From assembly GCA_951813325.1 (NCBI GenBank), contig OX638350.1, positions 372,001 to 436,000 of the forward strand: 64,000 nucleotides of DNA, given 5' to 3'. The stretch's first letter is position 1. Each line of letters begins with the position of its first letter. The notes under the pieces are model-generated. The model had not been told where the DNA came from, made no database searches, and saw only the letters and a list, made by a program, of their open reading frames with translations. Below, one piece after another: positions 29,155 to 37,878 of this stretch. The position numbers and the translations under genes were made by a program. The DNA is from an uncultured Acidimicrobiales bacterium. GTDB taxonomy: Bacteria > Actinomycetota > Acidimicrobiia > Acidimicrobiales > Bin134.

Positions 29155-30684
29155 CTATTGCCGCCGGGTGCCGACGTAGCGGTCGATAAGGGATCGGGTG
29201 GAGGAGTCGCGGGTGGGGTTGGGCTCGGCGGTGTCGGCGAGCTCGCCGGCGATGCCGGTGGCCAGGGCCTTGCCCAGTTCCACCCCCCATTGGTCGAAGG
29301 GGTTGATGCCCCACACGGTGGCCTGGGTAAACACCTTGTGCTCGTAGAGGGCCACCAGCTGGCCGAGCGACCGGGGGGTGAGCTGGTAGCCCAGGATGAT
29401 GGAGCTGGGTCGATTGCCGGGGAGGTGTCGGTGGGGATCGCCGCTGTCGGGGGCGCCAAAGGCCAGGGCCTCGGCTTGGGCGAACAGGTTGGCCATGAGC
29501 AGGTCATGGTGCTCAGCGAGTTCGTGGTTGGGACGGCAGAAGCCTATGAAATCCACGGGGACGATGTCGGTGCCCTGGTGCAGCAGCTGGTGGAAGGCAT
29601 GCTGTCCGTTGGTGCCGGGCTGCCCCCACACCACCGGTCCGGTGGGATATCTCACCGGGGTGCCGTCGGCCCGCACCGATTTACCGCTGCTCTCCATGTC
29701 GAGCTGTTGGATATAGGCCGGGAACAGGGCCAGCGCTTGGGAGTAGGGGAGCACCGCGTAGGTGGGCCAGTCCCAGAAGTTGCGGTTCCAGACGCCGATG
29801 AGCCCAAGCAGGGCAGGCAGGTTCTCGGCCCACGGGGCGGTGCGGAAGTGCTCGTCGATGTGGTGCATCCCGGCCAAGAGTTCGGCGAACCCGTCGGGCC
29901 CCAGGGCGATCATGAGGCTGAGCCCTACCGCCGAGCCCAACGAGTATCGGCCGCCCACCCAGTCCCACATTGCGAACACGGCCCCGGTGTCGATGCCGAA
30001 TTCCTGGGCTTTGCCGGGGCTGGCGGTAACCGCGGCGAAGTGCGTACCGGCCTCTTGGATCCCGACCGCCTGGGCGACCCAGGCTCGGGCGGTGCGGGCA
30101 TTGGTCAGGGTTTCGATGGTGCTGAACGTCTTGGACACAACGATGAACAGAGTCCGGGCCGGGTCCAGGCCTCGGGTGACGGCCCGGAAGTGGGCGCCAT
30201 CGACGTTGGACAAAAAGCGCATGTCCAGATCGGGATGGGCGAATGACTCCAGTGCAGCAGTGGCCATGGCCGGCCCCAGGTCCGACCCGCCGATGCCGAT
30301 GTTCACCACCGCCTGCCATCGCCTGTTGCGGGCTTCGGTGGCGAAAGCGGCCATGCGGTCGAGTTCTTCTCGGACTTCGGGGGGCGGGTCGGGGCGGCGC
30401 AGGGCGATGTGCCAGGCGGGGCGGTTCTCGGTGGCGTTTACCGGTTTGCCGCTCACCAGGGCCTCGATCCGGCGCCGCAGATGAGCCCGGTCGGCCAAAG
30501 CGGCCAGCAGTGCCACGGTCTCATCGGTGAGGCGGCTCTTGGAGTAGTCCAACAGCAGACCGTCGGTCTCGGCGACAAGCCGCTCACCCCGGCTGGGGTC
30601 TTGGTCGAACAGGTCCCGCAAGTGCTGGCCGTCGAGCGCCTCTTGGTGAGCGCTGAGCGCTTGCCATTCCCCGGTGTCGTGCAC
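29155..30684 (-). CDS. pgi: Glucose-6-phosphate isomerase
   Basis: 509 residues, slightly short for the family (about 540). It interconverts glucose-6-P and fructose-6-P. Seen: VVNIGIGGSDLGPAMATAAL, VVSKTFSTIETLTNA, the PGI signature region FAMWDWVGGRYSLGSAVG, ESSGKSVRADG, GPVVWGQPGTNGQHAFHQLL and NPFDQWGVELGKALA. GTG 30684 is taken; TACGCT 6 bases upstream suggests a leaderless start, and GGAG directly abuts the GTG. The C-terminus (STRSLIDRYVGTRRQ) is matched by an orphan tail at 27639-27728 beyond the DUF4143 gene, so this tail may have been replaced. Confidence 0.96.
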   Translation of the reverse strand: MHDTGEWQALSAHQEALDGQHLRDLFDQDPSRGERLVAETDGLLLDYSKSRLTDETVALLAALADRAHLRRRIEALVSGKPVNATENRPAWHIALRRPDPPPEVREELDRMAAFATEARNRRWQAVVNIGIGGSDLGPAMATAALESFAHPDLDMRFLSNVDGAHFRAVTRGLDPARTLFIVVSKTFSTIETLTNARTARAWVAQAVGIQEAGTHFAAVTASPGKAQEFGIDTGAVFAMWDWVGGRYSLGSAVGLSLMIALGPDGFAELLAGMHHIDEHFRTAPWAENLPALLGLIGVWNRNFWDWPTYAVLPYSQALALFPAYIQQLDMESSGKSVRADGTPVRYPTGPVVWGQPGTNGQHAFHQLLHQGTDIVPVDFIGFCRPNHELAEHHDLLMANLFAQAEALAFGAPDSGDPHRHLPGNRPSSIILGYQLTPRSLGQLVALYEHKVFTQATVWGINPFDQWGVELGKALATGIAGELADTAEPNPTRDSSTRSLIDRYVGTRRQ

Positions 30685-30690
30685 CTCCGC

Positions 30691-30696
30691 AGCGTA
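30691..30696 (-). promoter_or_regulatory. Candidate leaderless -10 box for pgi
   Basis: TACGCT on the minus strand, 6 bases before GTG 30684. Confidence 0.4.
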
Positions 30697-30739
30697 ATCG
30701 TGGGTCGCGATAGGAGAACCGCAAATTGCCGCTCTCAGG

Positions 30740-33556
30740 CTACTCGTAGGCGATGGCGTCCAGAATGTTCAGGTTGCTGGCCCGGCGGGCCGGGAGATAG
30801 GCCGCCAGCACCCCGGCGATGGCGGCCACGGCCATGTAGACGATGAGCGTTGTCCACGGCACGGCGAATGACGAGATGAAGCTGTCGGGGATGACAATCA
30901 CCGCCGCCCCGGCGAACAGAACCCCGATCATCGCTCCCATGATCCCGCCGAAGGCCGCCACGATGGCGCCTTCCCAGCGGACCATGCGTCGAGTCTGTAG
31001 TCGAGACATCCCCACCGCCCGCAGCAGTCCCAGTTCTCGGGTTCGCTCAAACACCGACAGGGCCAAGGTGTTGGTGATGCCAATGAGGGCGATGACCAAG
31101 GAGATTCCCAAGAACACGTTGACGACAACCAAGAAGGTGTCGATCTGGCTTTCTTGGTTTTCTCGGAATTCGGTCTGGTTGCGCACTTCAAGCTGGGGGT
31201 AGTCATCGGTGACTGTCTCCAATGCGGCCCGGGCTTGGTCTGCGGTGGTGCCGTCGGCCGTGATGGCGGAGATGAACTGGTCCTGGGTGCCGGTCATGTA
31301 GCGATCCCAGTCGGCATGGTCGATCACCCAGGTGCCGAGGACGGTGTTGTCGGAGAAGATTGCCGCCACCGCAAAGGAGGCCAACTGCCCGTCGGCGAAC
31401 TCCAACTCCACGTTGTCGCCGACTCCGACCCCGAGGTCTTCCGCCTCGTCGTCGTGCAACAACAGCTGACCGGCCCCCGCCCCCACCGTGCTGCCCGCAA
31501 CGATGTCGGGGTCGATGTGGCTGGCAATCACATCGAGATCGGTGGACCCGATGTCTTGCACTTCCTGGGTGGCGGTGGCTCGAGCCAGATCGGGTAGAAA
31601 TCGATAGGAGACCACCGACGCCATTTCAGGAAGTTCGGCCATGGACTGAGCGGCCAGCGGGGAGAAGGCCGCGGTCGGGTCGTTGCATCCGCCCACGCAG
31701 ATGAGCCAGTCGGAGTTCACCGCGTCGTCCAGAACATCGGCCAGGGTTTGTTTGAACGACTGGCCCAGCACCGTGACCATGGAGACTAGCGCCAGCCCGA
31801 TCATCAGGGCCGAAGCGGTGCTGGCTGTGCGCCGGGGGCTGCGGGCCGCGTTCTGGCGAGCCATGCGCCAGCCGATCCCGAAGAACAAGTCCCTCACCCA
31901 ACTCCTCCACCGCCGGCCTCGACCAGACAGGAGGGCCCCGAGCCCAACGAGGAGGATCACCGGAATGCCCAACACCACCAGCAAAGGGGTCAGCCGCCCC
32001 AGAATGCGGACCGCCGGTTTGGCGAATATCGGGCTGACCAGGTTCATTCCGACGAACACCAGCAGTGCCCCCATTCCCAACAGCACCAGGATGTCGGCGG
32101 TGGAGAAGTCGGCCACCACGGCCACCGCCAGCAAAACGACTCCCAGCGCCAGCACCGAGGCCCGTCCGGCGATGGGATGGATGCGAGTGCCGCCGGTATA
32201 GAGGAGCACCGATCCGCCCAGAGCGGACGCCACCAAGATCCAAGGCGACTGCTCAATGATCCCCGCGACCACCGCCGCCGATCCCAGACCGTATAGCAGT
32301 GCTCCCCGTTGGGGGGCGGGTCGGACATCGGACACGCCCAACCGGACATCGGCGGCCAAAGCGGCCGTTGGCGGCACCTTTCTGGCCCGCAGCGCGGGCC
32401 AGATGGCCGATACGGCGGTCACCCCCACCCCGACAGCGGCCGCAATGGCAACAGTGGCCCCCTTCATGATGATGGGGGTATCGGGGAGGGAAGCCCCCAA
32501 CGCGGTGAACATGGCCTGAAGGCCGATGGCGATGAGCACGCCCAGACCCAGGCCGAGGCCGGTGGCCACCAGCCCAACCACCACCGCCTCGCCGATCACC
32601 ATGTAGGTGACCTGGGCGCCGCTGGCCCCCAGAGCTCGCAGCAGCCCCAGCTCCCGGATGCGCTGGCCGACGAGGATGGTGAAGGTGTTGTAAATGATGA
32701 ACGACGACACCACCAAGATGACGATGGCGAATCCCAACAAGAAATTCCGGAAAAAGCCGATGATGTCGTTGAACTCATCGGCCTGCTCTTCCACCAGCTG
32801 CTGGTTGGCAATCACCTCCACGCCTTCGGGTAGGGCATCGCTGATGGCCGCGGCCACCGACGCCGCGGTGGCGCCTTGCTCTAGGCGCACGTCGATGGAG
32901 TCGAGGCCGCCGCCGTCGTGCAGCACCTCGATGGCGGTCTCCACGTCCCACGCCATGATCTGGGCGCCCAAGGTGGCGTCTTCGCCGGTTCCGAAGCGGA
33001 AATGCCCAACCAGGGTGAAGGCCTTGGTGCCGGAGGGGGTGGACACCCGGTAGCGCTCGCCGATCTCGAAATTGTGCTCGCGGGCGGTGAGGGCGTCCAT
33101 GGCGAATTCGTCGGGTCCCCGCGGGGCGCGGCTGATGCCGTCGGGCCAGACGCTGACCTGGCTGAGCAGATCATCGGCGGGCCAGGACACCCCCATCTGA
33201 GGTGGGCCGAAGCTGCTCAATGGTTCGCCGTCGGTGTCGATGGCAATGACGTTGAACTCGAAGACACCGCCGTCGGCAGCCGCTACGCCGTCGATCGACC
33301 GCACCACGTCTTGGAGGGCGGGATCCACCAGCGGGGCATTCAGCTCTCGATCTCCGAACTCCGTCTGCCAGCGCACTGACAGGTCGATGCCTCGGTAGAT
33401 GTCCTCCGAAAGGTCGCCGAAGGTGGCGCGCAGCCCGTCGGTGGTAACGAACACGCCGACGGTAAAGGCCACGCCGATGAGCACGGACAGCGTGGTGAGC
33501 ATGAACCGGATGCGGGTTCCGGCGATGTTCTTGAGGGCGTAGCGGATGAGGCCTAT
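30740..33556 (-). CDS. FtsX/MacB-type ABC permease, two-module, probable ATA start
   Basis: About 938 residues with a doubled FtsX architecture: a first membrane helix (LTTLSVLIGVAFTVGVFV), a large extracytoplasmic domain, three helices with the FtsX block (GLLRALGASGAQVTYMVIGE), a central helix set, a second extracytoplasmic domain, and again FtsX (RTRELGLLRAVGMSRLQTRR). The first ATG (33502) cuts off the segment that aligns with the first residues of the sister permease (IGLIRYALKNIAG beside MTLLRYSLRSIAG); that segment starts at ATA 33556, with no good Shine-Dalgarno. It is the third gene of an ATPase-permease-permease operon. Likely a lipoprotein or lipid exporter or a mechanotransmission complex; the substrate is unknown. 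Confidence 0.83.
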   Translation of the reverse strand: MGLIRYALKNIAGTRIRFMLTTLSVLIGVAFTVGVFVTTDGLRATFGDLSEDIYRGIDLSVRWQTEFGDRELNAPLVDPALQDVVRSIDGVAAADGGVFEFNVIAIDTDGEPLSSFGPPQMGVSWPADDLLSQVSVWPDGISRAPRGPDEFAMDALTAREHNFEIGERYRVSTPSGTKAFTLVGHFRFGTGEDATLGAQIMAWDVETAIEVLHDGGGLDSIDVRLEQGATAASVAAAISDALPEGVEVIANQQLVEEQADEFNDIIGFFRNFLLGFAIVILVVSSFIIYNTFTILVGQRIRELGLLRALGASGAQVTYMVIGEAVVVGLVATGLGLGLGVLIAIGLQAMFTALGASLPDTPIIMKGATVAIAAAVGVGVTAVSAIWPALRARKVPPTAALAADVRLGVSDVRPAPQRGALLYGLGSAAVVAGIIEQSPWILVASALGGSVLLYTGGTRIHPIAGRASVLALGVVLLAVAVVADFSTADILVLLGMGALLVFVGMNLVSPIFAKPAVRILGRLTPLLVVLGIPVILLVGLGALLSGRGRRWRSWVRDLFFGIGWRMARQNAARSPRRTASTASALMIGLALVSMVTVLGQSFKQTLADVLDDAVNSDWLICVGGCNDPTAAFSPLAAQSMAELPEMASVVSYRFLPDLARATATQEVQDIGSTDLDVIASHIDPDIVAGSTVGAGAGQLLLHDDEAEDLGVGVGDNVELEFADGQLASFAVAAIFSDNTVLGTWVIDHADWDRYMTGTQDQFISAITADGTTADQARAALETVTDDYPQLEVRNQTEFRENQESQIDTFLVVVNVFLGISLVIALIGITNTLALSVFERTRELGLLRAVGMSRLQTRRMVRWEGAIVAAFGGIMGAMIGVLFAGAAVIVIPDSFISSFAVPWTTLIVYMAVAAIAGVLAAYLPARRASNLNILDAIAYE

Positions 33557-33568
33557 GGGAAATTCTTA

Positions 33569-36160
33569 CTAATGGGCGATGGCGTCTAGCACATCGAGGC
33601 GGCTTGCTCGGCGGGCGGGGAAGAAGGCGGACAGCATTCCCGACACTGCCGATACCACCAGGTAGATCACCAGCGTCACCCACGGCACGGTCGGGTCGGC
33701 GATGAGGTCGCTGGGGAAGGCGGCCGCAGCGATTGAGCCGGCCACCACGCCGGTGGCGATGCCGATCAGCCCCCCGAAAACGGCCACGATGATGCTCTCC
33801 AAGAAGATTGCTCCCCAGATCTGGGGTTTGGCCATGCCGATAGACCGCAAAAGTCCCACTTCCCGGGTTCGCTCGAATATCGACAGGGCCATGGTGTTGG
33901 CGATGCCCACCACCGCGATGAGCAGCGCGATAACCAAGAACACGTTGATGATCACCAGCAAGTTATTGATCTCGGCGGCCCGGCTCTCCCGGTACTCGGC
34001 CTGGTTCTTCACGTTGAGCTGGGGAAGCGTCGAAAGTCTGGATTCCAAGCTTGACCGAACTTGCTCCGGTGTGTAGCCGGGATCGGCGATTGCCGTCACC
34101 AGGTTGATTTGGTTGCTTAGCTCGAGACGAATCCAGTCGGTGGAGTCAATCACCAAGGAGCCGACAACAGACTTCTCGGTATGGAGGGCGACGACCGTGA
34201 ACGTCGAAGCTTGTTCGCCTGGGAACTCAAGGGCCATTTGGTCGCCGACGACGATGTCCAGCTCACCGGCCAGATCCTTGTGTACCAGCACATCGCCTGA
34301 ACCGGCTGCCGCCAAGCTGCCAGCAACGACGTCGGGGTCGACATGGGTGGAGAACGAGTCGAGTTCGGCGGCTGAGATCTTGTGCTGCTCGCCGTCGGCG
34401 GTGCGCACTGCGTCGGGCCGGAACCGGAAGGCTGCCACCGACTCCAATTGGGGCATCTCCGACATGATCTGAGTGGCCTCTCCGCTGAAAGCTCCCAGCT
34501 GAGTGCTGAACGCTCCCTGGTCATTGCTGCAATCGACGGTGCAGACGAGCCAATCAGCTTGCACCGAATCCTCGAGTTGGCCGTTCAAGGTCTGCTTGAA
34601 GGATGTCCCCAGCACGGTGACCAGCGACACCATGGCCAGCCCGATCATGAGTGCCGAGGCGGTGGTGGCGGTGCGGCGCGGATTGCGGGCCGCGTTCAGC
34701 CGGGCCAATCGCCCGTTGACGGTGAACAGCCGGTCGGCCGGCCATCCCAGGATGAGCGACATCGACCGGGCCACCGCCGGGGCGGCGATGTTGGCCCCCA
34801 GCAGCACCAGCATCGCCCCCAAGCCGAGAGGAAGGACGAGTTGGGAGGTGGAAAGGTCGGACAGCAGGCCGGTTAGCAGCAAGATCAGTCCCACGCCGCC
34901 AATTGCCGAACCCAATATTGCTGACCGGTGCCGGTTGAAGGGGTCGATCTGGGCGTCTTCGGCCAGCGCGACCATGGGCGTTACCCGGCGGGCTCTCATG
35001 GCCGGCCAGATGGCGGTGATCATGGTCACCCCGATGCCGATGACCACCGCGGCAACGATGGTCCACCCGCCGATGATCACATCGGATTCGGGGAGGTGAG
35101 CTCCGCTGCTGTCCAGCGCGCTGCGTATGCCCAGTGCCACCAAGACGCCGAGTCCGAACCCCAGGATGGTGGCCGCGATCCCCACCATCAAGGCTTCGAA
35201 GGCCACGATTCGGGCTACTTGGCCCCGCCCGGCGCCGAGAACCCGCAGCAGGCCCAACTCCCTGATGCGTTGTCCCATGACCAGGGCGAATGTGTTGAAG
35301 GTAATGAACGCAGAAATGATCAGGACGATGACGGCGAATGCCAGCAGAAGGTTCCGGACGAGGTCGATGTTCCGGGCAAACTCTGCGTTGCTTTCGTCGA
35401 TGTTGTCCTGCTGGGAGACCACTTCGATGCTGGGTCCCACGCGGGCTCTGATGGCCGCGGCCACCTCATCATACGATGCCCCTGGCGCCAGTTTCCCGTG
35501 GATGAGGTCATAGCCGCCTCCGCCGTGGAGGAGCTCCCGAGCGGTGGGCATGTCCCAGGAGACCGTCTGAAGCGCAATCCGGGTCTCAGGATCGATGAAG
35601 TACAAGTAGCCAACCAGCTCGAATTCCTCGGTGCCGGTAGGGGTGGCCACTTTGTAGCGCTGGCCGATTTCGAAGTTGTTCTCTCGGCCGCTGAAGTGGT
35701 CGATGGCGAACTCGTCGTGACCGAAGGGGCGGCGACTCTTGCCGTCGTCGTAGACGTAGATCGTGCTCAGCGCCTCGAATTCTGGCCAGCCGTACCCGAT
35801 TTGCCGGCCGCGGCCGGGGTCCAGGGCATTGCCGTCGCCGTCGATGGCAACGACGTTGAATTCCTGCACCAGCCCCGTGGCTGCTTCCACTCCGTCGATC
35901 GACGTGAGCTCATCGCTTAGCGACGTAGGGAGTAGGGGCACTCCCTCATTGCGATCGCCCACTTCCGACGAAGCGCGCACGGTGAAGTCGTATTTCTCGT
36001 AGATCTTGCCCGAAAGGTCGTTGAGGGAGGCGCGCAGCCCGTCGGTGGAGATCAGGACTCCGGCGGTGAGGGCCACGCCGATGATCACCGCCAGGGTGGT
36101 GAGTGCGAACCGGACTTTGACCCCGGCGATGCTTCGAAGGCTGTATCGCAGAAGTGTCAT
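33569..36160 (-). CDS. FtsX/MacB-type ABC permease, two-module
   Basis: 863 residues, paralogous to the following gene along its whole length (start MTLLRYSLRSIAGVKVRFAL; FtsX blocks GLLRVLGAGRGQVARIVAFE and REVGLLRSIGMAKPQIWG). Predicted membrane helices fall near residues 20-40, 250-400 (three), 410-480, and 740-855 (three); two large domains between them lie outside the membrane. It follows the ATPase gene by 56 bp and precedes the second permease by 12 bp, so the two paralogues probably form a heterodimer with one ATPase. The terminal segment (SRLDVLDAIAH) matches the end of its partner (SNLNILDAIAYE). Confidence 0.88.
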   Translation of the reverse strand: MTLLRYSLRSIAGVKVRFALTTLAVIIGVALTAGVLISTDGLRASLNDLSGKIYEKYDFTVRASSEVGDRNEGVPLLPTSLSDELTSIDGVEAATGLVQEFNVVAIDGDGNALDPGRGRQIGYGWPEFEALSTIYVYDDGKSRRPFGHDEFAIDHFSGRENNFEIGQRYKVATPTGTEEFELVGYLYFIDPETRIALQTVSWDMPTARELLHGGGGYDLIHGKLAPGASYDEVAAAIRARVGPSIEVVSQQDNIDESNAEFARNIDLVRNLLLAFAVIVLIISAFITFNTFALVMGQRIRELGLLRVLGAGRGQVARIVAFEALMVGIAATILGFGLGVLVALGIRSALDSSGAHLPESDVIIGGWTIVAAVVIGIGVTMITAIWPAMRARRVTPMVALAEDAQIDPFNRHRSAILGSAIGGVGLILLLTGLLSDLSTSQLVLPLGLGAMLVLLGANIAAPAVARSMSLILGWPADRLFTVNGRLARLNAARNPRRTATTASALMIGLAMVSLVTVLGTSFKQTLNGQLEDSVQADWLVCTVDCSNDQGAFSTQLGAFSGEATQIMSEMPQLESVAAFRFRPDAVRTADGEQHKISAAELDSFSTHVDPDVVAGSLAAAGSGDVLVHKDLAGELDIVVGDQMALEFPGEQASTFTVVALHTEKSVVGSLVIDSTDWIRLELSNQINLVTAIADPGYTPEQVRSSLESRLSTLPQLNVKNQAEYRESRAAEINNLLVIINVFLVIALLIAVVGIANTMALSIFERTREVGLLRSIGMAKPQIWGAIFLESIIVAVFGGLIGIATGVVAGSIAAAAFPSDLIADPTVPWVTLVIYLVVSAVSGMLSAFFPARRASRLDVLDAIAH

Positions 36161-36216
36161 CGACCGACTACCGGATCATGAGCGCCGAAGCGAGGGTTCC
36201 CTAGCTGCGTCCAAGC

Positions 36217-37047
36217 TCAGTCTTCCAGTTCCTTCATGTACTCCAATACTTCTTCCATGGTGGCCCCCTCCGGAATGCCCCGAACAAATTGGCCCACTTG
36301 CAGGACTTTCATGTAGTCGAGCACTTCATCGGCGGTGGGGTTGAGCATCTCGCCCTGGCGAAGGCCGTCGGCCAAGAACACCGTGCGGTCGGCGAAGGAC
36401 GCCGCCTTGGCGTCGTGGGTGACCATCACAATGGTCTGGCCCAGATCGTCGACCGCTTCGCGCATGAACCTCAACACGTCGTTGCCCGACCGGAAGTCGA
36501 GGTTGCCGGTAGGCTCGTCGGCAAAGATGATCTCGGGCCTGCTGGCCAGCGCCCTCGACACCGCCACCCGCTGTTGCTGGCCTCCAGACAACTCGTTGGG
36601 CCGGTGGTTCAGCCGGTCGCCCAGTCCCACGGTGGCGATCACATTGTCGACCCACTCCTTGTCGGGCTCGCGACGGGCCAGGTCCATCGGCAACGTGATG
36701 TTCTCGATTGCGTTCAGTGTGGGAACCAGGTTGAACGCCTGGAAGATGAACCCCACCCGATCGCGGCGCAGCATGGTGAGCTTCTTGTCTGTGAGGCTGC
36801 TCAGGTCGGTGTCGCCGATGAAGGCCTGGCCTTCGGTGAGGTTGTCGAGAGCGGCCATGCAGTGCATGAGCGTGGACTTGCCCGAGCCCGACGGGCCCAT
36901 GATTGCAGTGAACTTGCCTTTCTCGAAGGTGATGTCCACCCCGTCGAGGGCTCTGACTTCGGTCTCCCCCGACCCGTAGATCTTCACCGCGCCCACCGCT
37001 CGGGCAGCGACCATGGTCTCTGTGGCCAATGTGGACGCGTCGCTCAT
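36217..37047 (-). CDS. ABC transporter ATPase (LolD/MacB type) with C-terminal extension
   Basis: 276 residues from ATG 37047, which has GAGGTG about 9 bases upstream; a longer frame upstream only reads through repeats. Walker A is IMGPSGSGKSTLMH, the signature NELSGGQQQRVAVSRAL, Walker B EIIFADEPTGNLD, and the switch His is in VMVTHDAKAA, as in the MacB/LolD/FtsE class that powers FtsX-type permeases. The last 45 residues form an unusual tail with a repeated motif (EVLDYMK and EVLEYMK). It is the first gene of the operon with two large permeases. The leader carries three 14-bp repeats. Confidence 0.92.
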   Translation of the reverse strand: MSDASTLATETMVAARAVGAVKIYGSGETEVRALDGVDITFEKGKFTAIMGPSGSGKSTLMHCMAALDNLTEGQAFIGDTDLSSLTDKKLTMLRRDRVGFIFQAFNLVPTLNAIENITLPMDLARREPDKEWVDNVIATVGLGDRLNHRPNELSGGQQQRVAVSRALASRPEIIFADEPTGNLDFRSGNDVLRFMREAVDDLGQTIVMVTHDAKAASFADRTVFLADGLRQGEMLNPTADEVLDYMKVLQVGQFVRGIPEGATMEEVLEYMKELED

Positions 37048-37061
37048 GAAATCAGCACCTC

Positions 37062-37110
37062 TTTGATGCCACCAGTTTGATGCCACCAGGTCTTTCTTTG
37101 ATGCCACCAG
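37062..37110 (-). repeat. Three 14-bp direct repeats upstream of the ABC operon
   Basis: TTTGATGCCACCAG occurs at 37062-37075, 37076-37089 and 37097-37110 (minus strand CTGGTGGCATCAAA). The repeats fill most of the 80-bp gap between the peroxiredoxin stop and the ATPase start, ending just before its ribosome-binding site. They could be an operator or a slippage product. Confidence 0.85.
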
Positions 37111-37127
37111 ATTTTTCACGGTGGAGA

Positions 37128-37757
<630 letters not shown>

Positions 37758-37865
37758 GTGCGGCTCCTTGTTGAACGGAGATTTGCTGGAAGAAGTCTTG
37801 TCTACCCTATCTGCTGCGGCAATACCTGACTAAAGAGGTCTGGATTATTTTCCCTTGGGGAGGCG

Positions 37866-37871
37866 TAAGGT
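37866..37871 (+). promoter_or_regulatory. Candidate leaderless -10 box for the Rieske-ThDP gene
   Basis: TAAGGT, 7 bases before ATG 37879. It also contains AGG, so a weak ribosome-binding role cannot be excluded. Confidence 0.4.
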
Positions 37872-37878
37872 TCCATTT

